Shown here one piece after another: positions 7,854-16,222 of a stretch of DNA of 40,093 nucleotides (its first letter is position 1; each line of letters begins with the position of its first letter). The notes beneath the pieces are model-generated. The model saw only the letters and a program-made list of their open reading frames with translations, was not told the origin of the DNA and ran no database searches. This DNA comes from Mesorhizobium sp. L2C084A000 (lineage in GTDB: Bacteria > Pseudomonadota > Alphaproteobacteria > Rhizobiales > Rhizobiaceae): NCBI RefSeq assembly GCF_000502875.1, contig NZ_AYWX01000013.1, positions 16,633-56,725 on the forward strand. The letters run 5' to 3'. The translations under genes and the position numbers were made by a program.

Positions 7854-9106
7854 TGGGCCGCCTCGCCGGCGTTGGTCGCCTCGGCCACCTTGGGAGCAGC
7901 ATTCGCCGTGGCCTTGCCCTCATGCACCGCCGCGCCGTCCTTCAGCCTCGTCTGGCCTTCGGTGACGACCATCTCACCGCTTTTCAGCCCCTGGCTGATG
8001 GCGCTGTTGTCGCCTTCGGTCAGCGCCACCTGCACCGGCCGCATCTCGACCGTGTTGTCCGGCTTGACCACATAGACGAACGGCCCCTTCTGGCTTGGCT
8101 GCACCGCGACCGTGGGAACCGATGTCATCTGCGGCATGATGCCGGCGTCGAGCACGACATTCACATACTGGCCGGGCCATAGCGAAAGATCGGCATTGGG
8201 AATGCTTGCCCGCGTGGCAATCGTGCCCGACGCGGTGTCGACGCTGGAGTCGACGAAATCGAGCGTACCCTTGCCGATCGGCGTCGGGTCGCCATCCTTG
8301 GTCAGTGTCACCGCGTCCTGCTGCGGGTTGGCGAGCGCCTTGTGCAGCAGGGCCAGATTGCTCTCGGGAAGATTGAAGTTGACCTGCAGCGGGTCCATCT
8401 GGGTGATGGTCACCAGCGGAGTGGCCGTGCTGCTGTTGCCATTGCTGACGGTGACGAGATCGCCGACGGCGACGCTGACTGCGCCCAGCCTGCCGGAAAT
8501 CGGCGCCGTGATCGTGGCGAAGCCAAGCTGGACATTGTCGGCGTCGATTGTCGCCTTGTCGGCATCGACAGTCGCTGCGGCAGCCTTCTGCGCGGCGACG
8601 GCCTGGTCGTAGGTCTGCTGCGTGCCGGCCTGCTTGGCGACCAGATCCTTGGCGCGCTGGAGATCGGACTGCGAGCTGGCGAGCATCGCCTGATCCTTGG
8701 CCAGCGCCGCTTGATCCTTGGCAAGCTGCGCCTTCAGCGCCCGGTCATCGAGCGAAAACAGCAGATCGCCGGTCTTGACCATCTGCCCGTCCTTGACGTC
8801 GATGGACACGATCTGGCTGGACACGCGCGCATTGATGTTGACGACGGCGGGAGAGGAGACGAAGCCGATCGCGTAGCGCCGGATCGGGAAATCGGCTGCC
8901 GAGGCGACGGCCGAGAGGATCGAGGCCGAGCGGGCCGCACTGGCGTCTTTCTTGTCCGAACCCGCAGCCGGTTTGTCCGACGCCGCCATCTGCTTCACGC
9001 CGACGAGCTGTTGCACCTTGCCCAGCGCGTCAGGCGAAACATAGAGCCACCCGGCCGCACCCAGGCAGGCGACGGCCAGCAACGAAAGAATGACTTTTCC
9101 ACGCAT
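7850..9106 (-). CDS. RND efflux periplasmic adaptor (membrane fusion protein)
   Basis: This 418-residue adaptor links the adjacent permease to an outer-membrane channel. The ATG at 9106 gives an N-terminal signal anchor (RGKVILSLLAVACLGAAGWLY). The barrel-sandwich lipoyl half follows (VSSQIVSIDVKDGQMVKTGDLLFSLDDR), then a helical hairpin rich in Ala, Lys, Asp and Gln, the second lipoyl half (ATITAPISGRLGAVSVAVGDLV) and the beta-barrel. The frame stays open 38 codons further upstream, but that stretch is arginine-rich and not adaptor-like. GAGAGGG sits before the chosen ATG. It is the first gene of the efflux operon. A palindrome upstream (9244-9267) may be its operator. Confidence 0.93.
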   Translation of the reverse strand: MRGKVILSLLAVACLGAAGWLYVSPDALGKVQQLVGVKQMAASDKPAAGSDKKDASAARSASILSAVASAADFPIRRYAIGFVSSPAVVNINARVSSQIVSIDVKDGQMVKTGDLLFSLDDRALKAQLAKDQAALAKDQAMLASSQSDLQRAKDLVAKQAGTQQTYDQAVAAQKAAAATVDADKATIDADNVQLGFATITAPISGRLGAVSVAVGDLVTVSNGNSSTATPLVTITQMDPLQVNFNLPESNLALLHKALANPQQDAVTLTKDGDPTPIGKGTLDFVDSSVDTASGTIATRASIPNADLSLWPGQYVNVVLDAGIMPQMTSVPTVAVQPSQKGPFVYVVKPDNTVEMRPVQVALTEGDNSAISQGLKSGEMVVTEGQTRLKDGAAVHEGKATANAAPKVAEATNAGEAAQ

Positions 9107-9243
9107 GGTCAAAGGCCCTCTCCACCCGACACGTCGTGGTCCGATGGTTCTATTCCAACGCGGCCCGTTGCCGCGATTTCGCCGAATAGATAGGACACGC
9201 CTTTGTCGGAAAAGGGCCAAAAGGCGGCATTACGAAGATTTAA

Positions 9244-9267
9244 TGTGCACTGCACAATGGATGTGCA
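9244..9267. promoter_or_regulatory. Palindrome upstream of the efflux operon, possible repressor site
   Basis: TGTGCA-C-TGCACA (9244-9256) is a perfect 6+6 dyad, and a third TGTGCA follows at 9262-9267. It lies about 140 bases before the adaptor start and about 80 bases beyond the end of the lysE-like gene. The arrangement suits a dimeric regulator of the efflux operon, but no regulator gene is adjacent and no promoter could be pinned down. Confidence 0.4.
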
Positions 9268-9345
9268 ACACGGGGCGGCTCCCGATCCGGGGGCGGTCCG
9301 CCGAGCGTCCGGGTGCCCCTACGATCAGATGGTGCGCCCCACGGC

Positions 9346-9942
9346 CTACCTGAGCATCGGCCAAAGCGTCGCCGCCAGCAGCACGCCCATGACGATGTTG
9401 AACCATTTCAGCCGCACCGGGTCCGACAGGAAACCGCGCAGTGCGGTGCCGAACCCGGCCCACACCGAGACGCTCGGCAAATTGACGATGGTGAAAGCCA
9501 CGGCGATCAACACCACCGACAGGAACGGGTGCTCGGCATTGGCATAGACGGCCATGGCGGTGATCGCCATCACCCACGCCTTGGGATTGACCCACTGGAA
9601 TGCGGCTGCCTCGATGAAGCGCATGGGCCGCGCTTTCGTCTCGCCTTTGCCGGTCAGCGTGCGCGACATGGCGATCTTCCAGGCGAGGTACAAAAGATAG
9701 GCGCCGCCAGCGATCTTGAGCGCCGTATGCAGCGCCGGAAACGCCGTCAACACAGCGCCGAGGCCAAGACCGACGGCAAGCAGCAGCACGAGGAAACCCA
9801 TGCTGATGCCCAGCATGTGCGGAACGGTTCTGACGAGGCCGAAATTCACGCCCGATGCCAAAAGCATGAGATTGTTTGGCCCCGGCGTGATCGACGTCAC
9901 GAAGGCGTAGACAAGCAGGGCAAGGAATGCGTCGAGCGACAT
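9346..9942 (-). CDS. LysE-family amino acid exporter
   Basis: A 198-residue inner-membrane exporter of the LysE/RhtB family with about six predicted helices. Signature segments are the first helix with SITPGPNNLMLLASG (the conserved P-G-P-N), LKIAGGAYLLYLAWKI, and FQWVNPKAWVMAITA. The ATG at 9942 follows AGGGAAG at good spacing, so it is preferred over an in-frame TTG six codons upstream. Such proteins export basic or neutral amino acids and related metabolites; the substrate cannot be read from sequence. It lies between ilvH and the efflux operon on the same strand. Export of a branched-chain amino acid is possible but not shown. Confidence 0.92.
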   Translation of the reverse strand: MSLDAFLALLVYAFVTSITPGPNNLMLLASGVNFGLVRTVPHMLGISMGFLVLLLAVGLGLGAVLTAFPALHTALKIAGGAYLLYLAWKIAMSRTLTGKGETKARPMRFIEAAAFQWVNPKAWVMAITAMAVYANAEHPFLSVVLIAVAFTIVNLPSVSVWAGFGTALRGFLSDPVRLKWFNIVMGVLLAATLWPMLR

Positions 9943-10057
9943 GGATATCTTCCCTGACAAGTCAGCATCTTGTCTCTTCTCGGCGACCCCGCAAAGGCTA
10001 CGGACGGCCTCACCATGGAAACTGGCTGACGCGTTCGACGCCAGCCCCGCCGAAGTC

Positions 10058-10630
10058 CTACATCGCCTGCGGGCCGCGGTTCAACGCTGCCACGCCGGTG
10101 CGGCAGATTTCGACCAGGCCGAGCGGTTTCATGATGGCGATGAACTGGTCGATCTTGGAGCCTTTGCCGGTGATCTCGAAGATGAAATGCTCGGTGTTGG
10201 CGTCGATGACGCTGGCGCGGAACGCATCGGCCAGCCGCAACGCCTCGACGCGGGCCTCGCCGGTGCCCGCGACTTTGACCAGCGCCAGTTCGCGCTCCAG
10301 CGGCCGCTCCTGGCCGGATTCATGCGAACGCACGGTCAGGTCGACGACGCGGTGAACCGGCACGATGCGCTCGAGCTGGTGCTTGATCTGCTCCAGCACA
10401 TGCGGCGTGCCGCGCGTCACGATGGTGATGCGCGACAGGTGTTTTTCATGCTCGGTCTCGGAGACGGTCAGGCTCTCGATGTTGTAGCCACGCCCGGAAA
10501 ACAGGCCGATGACCCTGGCAAGCACGCCCGGCTCGTTGTCGACCAGCACGGAAAGCGTGTGGTTTTCCGGCTTTTCCGTCTCCTTGGCGATGAAATAGGC
10601 GGAGCCGGTCGGTTGTAGCTGTGCGTTCAT
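10058..10630 (-). CDS. ilvH: Acetolactate synthase small (regulatory) subunit
   Basis: This 190-residue regulatory subunit raises the activity of the IlvI catalytic subunit and confers valine feedback inhibition. The N-terminal ACT domain reads HTLSVLVDNEPGVLARVIGLFSGRGYNIESLTV with HLSRITIVTRG, which includes the valine-binding surface. The C-terminal ACT-like domain contains ELALVKV and FIFEITGKGSKIDQFI. The ATG at 10630 (MNAQLQPTGSAYFI) is preferred to a TTG seven codons upstream. It follows ilvI by 86 bases on the same strand and is expected to be co-transcribed under the leader attenuator. Confidence 0.96.
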   Translation of the reverse strand: MNAQLQPTGSAYFIAKETEKPENHTLSVLVDNEPGVLARVIGLFSGRGYNIESLTVSETEHEKHLSRITIVTRGTPHVLEQIKHQLERIVPVHRVVDLTVRSHESGQERPLERELALVKVAGTGEARVEALRLADAFRASVIDANTEHFIFEITGKGSKIDQFIAIMKPLGLVEICRTGVAALNRGPQAM

Positions 10631-10716
10631 GACATGAATCTCGTTTTTCAAGCTCTTGAGCTAATTCTCTGTTTGCGCGGGGCTTTCTCGCGACAGCCCT
10701 GCCTTGGTTCTGCCGG

Positions 10717-12498
10717 CTACACCAGTTCCCTGCCCTTGGCGTCGATGGCATTGGCCACCGCCTCGTCGGTCGCCTCGTCGGGCAACAGCATCTCATTGTG
10801 CGCCTTGCCCGACGGAATCATCGGGAAGCAGTTGGCGAGCGTCGCCACGCGGCAGTCGAACAGCACCGGCTTCCTGACCGAGATCATCTCCTTGATCGCG
10901 TCGTCCAGCTCGTCCGGCTTCTCGCAGCGAATGCCGTGGCCGCCATAGGCCTCGGCCAGCTTGACGAAGTCCGGCATCGCCTCGGTGTAGGAATGCGACA
11001 GCCGGTTGCCGTGCAGCAACTGCTGCCACTGCCGCACCATGCCCATATACTGGTTGTTCAAGATAAAGATCTTGATCGGCGCGTCGTGCTGCACGGCCGC
11101 GCTCATCTCCTGCATCGTCATCTGCACGGAGGCGTCGCCGGCAATGTCGATTACCAGCGCGCCTGGATGCGCGATCTGCACGCCGAGTGCCGCCGGCAGG
11201 CCGTAACCCATCGTGCCCAGCCCTCCCGACGTCATCCAGCGGTTCGGCTTCTCGAAATGATAGTGCTGCGCCGCCCACATCTGGTGCTGGCCGACCTCGG
11301 TGGTGATGTAGGTGTCCAGACCCTTGGTCAGTTCGTAGAGCCGCTCGATGGCGTATTGCGGCATGATCACGTCGTTGTTCATCTTGTAGGCGAGCGAGTC
11401 GCGCGCACGCCATTTGGCGATCTGCTCCCACCAGGGGTAGAGCGCCTTCTTGTCGGCCTTGGCGCTCGCACGCCACAAACGCACCATATCCTCCAGCACC
11501 CGGCCGACATCGCCGATGATCGGGACCTCGGTGTGGACGTTCTTGTTGATCGACGACGGATCGATGTCGATGTGGATCTTCTTCGAGTTCGGCGAGAAGG
11601 CGGTCAGCCGCCCGGTGATGCGGTCGTCGAAACGCGCGCCGATGCAGATCATCACGTCGCAGTCATGCATGGCCATGTTGGCTTCATAGGTGCCGTGCAT
11701 GCCGAGCATGCCCATCCAGTTCTTGCCCGATGCTGGATAGGCGCCGAGGCCCATCAGCGTCGAGGTGATCGGGAAACCGGTGAGATCGACCAGTTCGCGC
11801 AGCAGATGGCTCGCTTCCGGGCCGGAATTGATGACGCCGCCGCCGCTGTAGATGATCGGCTTCTTGGCACCGGCCATCAGCTCGACCGCCGCCTTGATCT
11901 TTTCCAGGTCGCCCTGGACCTTTGGCTGGTAGCTGGTGCGCGGCGCGATCTGCGGCGGGACGTAGAATCCCCTGGCGAACTGCACGTCCTTCGGGATATC
12001 GACGACGACCGGACCGGGGCGGCCGGTGGTCGCGACATGGAAAGCCTCGTGGATGGTCGCAGCGAGCTCGTTCACGTCCTTCACCAGCCAGTTGTGCTTG
12101 GTGCAGGGGCGGGTAATGCCAACCGTATCGCATTCCTGAAAAGCGTCGGAGCCGATCAGCGAGGTCGGCACCTGCCCCGTCAGGCAGACCAGCGGGATCG
12201 AATCCATCAGCGCGTCCTGCAGCGGCGTCACGGCATTGGTGGCGCCGGGACCGGAGGTCACCAGCATGACGCCGGCCTTGCCGGTCGAGCGCGCATAGCC
12301 TTCGGCTGCATGGCCGGCGCCCTGCTCGTGGCGCACCAGTATGTGCTCGACATCGTCCTGCTGGAAGATCTCGTCATAGATCGGAAGGACAGCGCCGCCG
12401 GGATAGCCGAAGACATGCTTGACGCCATTGTCCTTCAGCGCCTGCACCACCATTTCGGCACCTGTCATCTCGCGCCGCTCGTTCTGTCCGTTGCTCAT
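10717..12498 (-). CDS. ilvI: Acetolactate synthase large (catalytic) subunit
   Basis: This 593-residue ThDP enzyme starts valine, leucine and isoleucine synthesis by forming acetolactate or acetohydroxybutyrate from pyruvate. Visible marks are GVKHVFGYPGGAVLPIYD, the catalytic-glutamate region LVRHEQGAGHAAEGYAR, TSGPGATNAVTPL, the FAD-domain centre, and the ThDP-binding segment from IAGDASVQM to FILNN. All parts are present and the length is typical. It is first in the ilvI-ilvH operon. The 5' leader (12499-12668) holds a branched-chain-rich peptide and a terminator, so transcription is very likely attenuated by supply of charged Leu, Ile and Val tRNAs. Confidence 0.97.
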   Translation of the reverse strand: MSNGQNERREMTGAEMVVQALKDNGVKHVFGYPGGAVLPIYDEIFQQDDVEHILVRHEQGAGHAAEGYARSTGKAGVMLVTSGPGATNAVTPLQDALMDSIPLVCLTGQVPTSLIGSDAFQECDTVGITRPCTKHNWLVKDVNELAATIHEAFHVATTGRPGPVVVDIPKDVQFARGFYVPPQIAPRTSYQPKVQGDLEKIKAAVELMAGAKKPIIYSGGGVINSGPEASHLLRELVDLTGFPITSTLMGLGAYPASGKNWMGMLGMHGTYEANMAMHDCDVMICIGARFDDRITGRLTAFSPNSKKIHIDIDPSSINKNVHTEVPIIGDVGRVLEDMVRLWRASAKADKKALYPWWEQIAKWRARDSLAYKMNNDVIMPQYAIERLYELTKGLDTYITTEVGQHQMWAAQHYHFEKPNRWMTSGGLGTMGYGLPAALGVQIAHPGALVIDIAGDASVQMTMQEMSAAVQHDAPIKIFILNNQYMGMVRQWQQLLHGNRLSHSYTEAMPDFVKLAEAYGGHGIRCEKPDELDDAIKEMISVRKPVLFDCRVATLANCFPMIPSGKAHNEMLLPDEATDEAVANAIDAKGRELV

Positions 12499-12561
12499 CG
12501 GTCTGGTCCCGTACTGTCGCCATTGGGCGTTTGCTGGTCGTTTAGTCGTGTTTCAGGCAAT

Positions 12562-12584
12562 AAAAAAGGCCCCCGAGGGAGCCT
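12562..12584 (-). terminator. Attenuator terminator in the ilvI leader
   Basis: On the minus strand AGGCTCCC pairs with GGGGGCCT in a GC-rich hairpin with one G-U wobble, followed at once by six T residues (12562-12567). It lies 34 bases downstream of the leader-peptide stop and about 64 bases before the ilvI start. An upstream CCCCCC run (12598-12603) could pair with the GGGGG arm and act as antiterminator. A 6+6 hairpin spans the leader stop codon (12613-12627). Confidence 0.85.
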
Positions 12585-12617
12585 GTGTCTTGCGCATGGG
12601 GGGTTTTTGCCCGGCGG

Positions 12618-12668
12618 TTACACCGCCTTGCCCACGCGCTTTCCTACGAGAATGAGTGCCGTTTTCAT
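12618..12668 (-). CDS. ilvI leader peptide for attenuation
   Basis: This 16-residue open frame reads MKTALILVGKRVGKAV and stops at TAA. Six of 16 residues are Leu, Ile or Val (L5, I6, L7, V8, V12, V16), with four of them consecutive. It lies 170 bases before ilvI, directly ahead of a Rho-independent terminator. This is the classic layout of amino-acid operon attenuators: stalling at Leu-Ile-Leu-Val codons when these amino acids are scarce would block terminator formation. No strong Shine-Dalgarno is visible before its ATG. The peptide itself needs no function. Confidence 0.82.
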   Translation of the reverse strand: MKTALILVGKRVGKAV

Positions 12669-12754
12669 GGTGGCGGACACTAAGGGCGGGCAAGGCAGCC
12701 TGTCAACGGGAAAAATCGCGCCGGCGCGCACAGCGTACAGGCGCGACTGCGGTG

Positions 12755-13978
12755 TCAGCCCGGCGCCTTGCAGCGGGAAACGCGTGGATCGCATTTGGAC
12801 GCCTTCCTGGCCTCCATCTTCTCTGGCGGATGGTGGGGTGCCACCCTTGCCGGGCCATGGTGCTGGGGCATGTGCACTGCCAACGCTTGCTGATGCGGCT
12901 TTTGTTGCCCGCCACCGAGTGCAAGACGCTGCCCCGAAACCGGCTTGGGCGAAACCGGTTTGGGCGACGATTTGACAACGATGCGTCCGTCGCCCGCGGT
13001 CCTGTCGACATGCAGCTTGAGCGCATCGGCCTTCGCGCCGTTGCCGGCGACCATCCGCTTGCTCACGGCGTCGCCAGGCTTCACGACGGCCGGATTGCTG
13101 GCAGCCACCGCGCCGGGGGAAATGGCCTTGCCGCCGATCGCAGTCTTGGAGCCCGCCACGATTTGCCCGTTCCCCTTTGTATTGCCGGCAAGTCTCTTGA
13201 TCTCGGCGCCCCTGGAAGCATCGAGCCGTGCACTGGCAAACACGCCTTTGCGCGGAGGAACCAATTTTGCCGCCTTGATCGACTCGATGACGGGCTTCGG
13301 GAGTTGCTGCAGCCGGGGTCCGGCATTGATTGCAACCACCTGATTGCCAAGCCGCACGTGCGGCGCCTTGTTGACCAGGACCGTCTGGTTGATGATCGTC
13401 GTGTTGCGCACGATGCCGACGTTCTCAATGGCAGGCCGTACCACTCTGACCAGATCGACCGCGCCGATCGCCGCCACCGGCACGAAACACCACCAGGAAT
13501 CGGCGAAGGCGACATCTACGTCGGGTGGTGCCGGCGCCCAGCCGACATCATTGCCGCCCTGGCGCCAGACCACCCAGGCTGGCGCCCATTGATCGCCGGC
13601 GATCCACACCCAGCCAAAATCGGGATCATAGGCCCAGCGGCCATAGTGATAGACGACATCGCCAAATGGCTCGGTGGACTGCCAGTACCAGCCATCGTCG
13701 GTCCAGACCCACCTGCCTTCGGTGTAGGGTCGCCATTCGGTACGGACCGAGGGAACCCAGACATCGCCGAAGCGGCTGGAGGTTCGCCATCCGCCATAGT
13801 TCGAAAGCCTTTCGCGGACGGTAACGGCAATTTCCGCCGCATGCGCCTGCGTTCCGGGCAGCACCAGCGGGCCGGTCAGGGTCGCGCTCAAGGCCATGAC
13901 CGCGGCCATTGCCGCTGCGCGTCCACGCCGGCCAAGGGAGCGACATGAAGACGCTTGGATAAAAGGTACGATGATCAT
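12755..13978 (-). CDS. Secreted DUF6600-family protein with low-complexity basic tail
   Basis: A 407-residue protein of unknown function. The N-terminus has a basic stretch, then a hydrophobic segment (AAMAAVMALSATLTGPLVLPG) and a likely signal-peptidase site after THA/AQAHA. Residues of about 55-155 carry the tryptophan-rich DUF6600 pattern: YGGWRTSSRFGDVWVPSV, TEWRPYTEGRWVWTDDGWYW, YHYGRWAYDPDFGWVWIAG and WVVWRQGGNDVGWAPAPP. The C-terminal 200 residues are Lys-, Pro- and Ala-rich, include a tandem SPKPV, and end in a His-rich stretch and a Cys pair (CDPRVSRC). It is probably periplasmic or envelope-attached. GGAG seven bases before the ATG at 13978 supports the start. A chromosomal single gene, with no operon partner. 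Confidence 0.8.
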   Translation of the reverse strand: MIIVPFIQASSCRSLGRRGRAAAMAAVMALSATLTGPLVLPGTQAHAAEIAVTVRERLSNYGGWRTSSRFGDVWVPSVRTEWRPYTEGRWVWTDDGWYWQSTEPFGDVVYHYGRWAYDPDFGWVWIAGDQWAPAWVVWRQGGNDVGWAPAPPDVDVAFADSWWCFVPVAAIGAVDLVRVVRPAIENVGIVRNTTIINQTVLVNKAPHVRLGNQVVAINAGPRLQQLPKPVIESIKAAKLVPPRKGVFASARLDASRGAEIKRLAGNTKGNGQIVAGSKTAIGGKAISPGAVAASNPAVVKPGDAVSKRMVAGNGAKADALKLHVDRTAGDGRIVVKSSPKPVSPKPVSGQRLALGGGQQKPHQQALAVHMPQHHGPARVAPHHPPEKMEARKASKCDPRVSRCKAPG

Positions 13979-14329
13979 AACGGGCTCCAGAGTTCCGCAT
14001 CCAGAAAATCCCGGGAACCGTCCTGTTGCCCGCCACCGCTTCCCGGCTTCTCACCGATCGGTTGTCATCGGCCTCGGTGACCGCATTGCGGCATTTGACC
14101 ATCAATTTTGCGCGACCGGCGCGGCATTCACAAATGGAACGTTCGTTTCCGGCGCCCGAGCGATTCCGAAACTGTCCGGCGATCTCACTTATAGGATAGA
14201 CCATTGAAATCGCTGGAAACTATGGTGGGGCGTGACGAGGGCCGCCATCTCTGACGATACTTGATCGTCCGGCGGCGAGCCCGGCGGAGCCACCACCATG
14301 ACGATCTGGATTTCACGGGAGGAAACCTG
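13979..14329. other. Intergenic region between divergent genes
   Basis: These 351 bases lie between the divergent DUF6600 and monooxygenase genes. They must contain both promoters, but I could not assign convincing -35/-10 pairs. A strong ribosome-binding site (GGGAGGAA at 14318-14325) precedes the monooxygenase ATG. No RNA gene, repeat or further reading frame with family resemblance was found. Confidence 0.5.
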
Positions 14330-16149
14330 ATGCTCGACAAGCCCTCTAGCAAGAACACGGCCCCTAGCAAGAAACTGTCCGACCTGCTCGATCGATTCGG
14401 CGCCGCGCTTGCCGCCAATGACATCGAGAAAGCGGTCGATTGCTTTCAAGAGGATTGCTACTGGCGCGACCTCGTCACCTTCACCTGGAACATCAAGACC
14501 ATGGAAGGCCGCGACCAGGTCCGCGACATGCTGAAAGCCAATTGTCGAAGACCAGGCCGTCACACTTCGCCATCGCCAAGGGCGAGGACGCGACGGAGAG
14601 CGACGGGTTGATCGAAGGCTGGATCAGCTTCGAGACGGAGGTGGCACGCGGCTTCGGCCATGTCAGGCTGAAGGACGGCAAGATCTGGACGCTGCTGACC
14701 ACCATGGCCGAACTGAAAGGCCACGAGGAGCCGGCAGGCTTTGCGCGGCCGATGGGCGCCAGGCACGGCTCGGGCAAGAACCGTCCGACATGGAAAGAAG
14801 AACGCGAGAGGGAAACCGCCGAGCTCGGCTTCAAGACGCAGCCCTATACGGTGATCATCGGTGGCGGCCAGGGCGGTATCGCGCTCGGCGCGCGGCTGCG
14901 GCAGCTTGGCGTGCCCACCATCATCATCGAGAAGAACGAGCGTGCCGGCGACAGCTGGCGCAAGCGCTACAAGTCGCTCTGCCTGCATGATCCGGTCTGG
15001 TACGACCATCTGCCCTATATCGACTTCCCCAAGAACTGGCCGGTCTTCTCGCCCAAGGACAAGATCGGCGACTGGCTGGAAATGTACACCAAGGTGATGG
15101 AGCTGAATTACTGGTCCTCGACCGAGGCCAAAAGCGCTTCCTATGACGACAAGAAAAAGGAATGGACCGTTGTCGTCCACCGCGACGGCAAGGACATCAC
15201 GCTGAAGCCGAAGCAGTTGGTGCTGGCCACCGGACAGTCCGGCAAGGCCAATCTGCCAAAATTCAAGGGCATGGAGACCTTCAAGGGAGACCAACACCAC
15301 TCCTCGAAGCACCCGGGTCCCGACGCCTATGCCGGCAAAAAGGCCGTCGTCATAGGCTCCAACAATTCCGCCCATGACATTGCCGCGGCCCTTTGGGAAG
15401 CCGGCGCCGACGTGACCATGGTGCAGCGCTCGAGCACCCATATCTCCAGGTCCGACACGTTGATGGAAATCGGACTGGGTTCGCTCTATTCGGAGCAGGC
15501 GCTGCAGAATGGCATCACCACCGCCAAGGCTGATCTCATCTTCGCTTCGCTGCCCTACAAGATCCTGCACGAGTTCCAGATCCCGGCCTATGCCGAGATG
15601 AAGAAGCGCGACGCGGCATTCTACAAGGGTCTGGAAAAGGCCGGCTTCATGCTCGACTGGGGCGACGACGAATCCGGCCTGTTCATGAAGTATCTCCGGC
15701 GCGGCTCCGGCTACTATATCGATGTTGGCGCCTCGCAGCTGGTCATCGATGGTTCGATCAAGCTGAAGAGCGGCGTCGACGTCGAGGAAATCAAGCAGCA
15801 CTCTGTTCTGCTCAGCGACGGGTCGGAACTGCCTGCGGACCTCATCGTCTACGCCACCGGCTACGGCTCGATGAACGGTTGGGCCGCCGATCTGATATCC
15901 CGCGAAACCGCCGACAAGGTCGGCAAATGCTGGGGCCTCGGCTCGAACACCACCAAGGATCCCGGCCCCTGGGAAGGTGAGCTGCGCAACATGTGGAAGC
16001 CGACGCAACAGGAAGCGCTGTGGTTCCACGGCGGCAATCTGCACCAGTCACGTCACTATTCGCAATTTCTGTCGCTGCAATTGAAGGCCAGGCAGGCAGG
16101 CCTGCCGACGCCGGTCTACGGGCTGCAGCAGGTGCACCATAAGGGATAG
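14330..16149 (+). pseudogene. Flavin-dependent monooxygenase with NTF2-like N-terminus, one-base frameshift
   Basis: The product would be about 606 residues if one base were restored. Residues 1-70 (from ATG 14330, behind GGGAGGAA) start an NTF2/SnoaL-like domain with LLDRFGAALAANDIEKAV and CYWRDLVTFTWNIKTMEG. Near 14539 the frame shifts: a GCC-AA that should be GCC-CAA has lost one C, and the domain goes on in the next frame with QLSKTRPSHF and RGFGHVRLKDGKIWTLLTT. Then come a Rossmann FAD motif VIIGGGQGGIALGARL, an NADPH motif VVIGSNNSAHDIAAAL and the late LIVYATGYGSMNGW, as in flavoprotein monooxygenases of the FMO/Baeyer-Villiger type. As read, translation ends shortly after the shift; an internal restart is possible, because the FAD and NADPH parts are intact. 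Either a recent pseudogene or a sequencing error. Confidence 0.85.
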
Positions 16150-16159
16150 CCGAGCGCCA

Positions 16160-16176
16160 TTCCGGCAAAGCCGGAA
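16160..16176 (+). terminator. Hairpin after the monooxygenase gene
   Basis: TTCCGGC-AAA-GCCGGAA is a perfect 7+7 hairpin 11 bases after the monooxygenase stop. The downstream bases are purine-rich rather than a T run, so its strength as a terminator is uncertain. Confidence 0.5.
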
Positions 16177-16180
16177 GAAA

Positions 16181-16212
16181 GAAGGAGGCACGGCTTGCAC
16201 CCTGCCTCCTTC
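16181..16212. terminator. Inverted repeat between convergent genes
   Basis: GAAGGAGGCA and TGCCTCCTTC form perfect 10-base arms around a 12-base loop, placed between the converging monooxygenase and tmpB-like genes. The position suggests a bidirectional transcription stop. No clear T tract follows on either strand. Confidence 0.5.
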
Positions 16213-16222
16213 CCTGGGGAAT

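Noticed and set aside
10798..12975. Long plus-strand frame opposite ilvI and its leader
   Set aside because: It mirrors ilvI, runs through the attenuator, and has no recognisable domain or ribosome site.
14560..16044. Long minus-strand frame opposite the flavin monooxygenase
   Set aside because: The plus strand carries FAD and NADPH motifs and a strong ribosome site; the antisense product has none.
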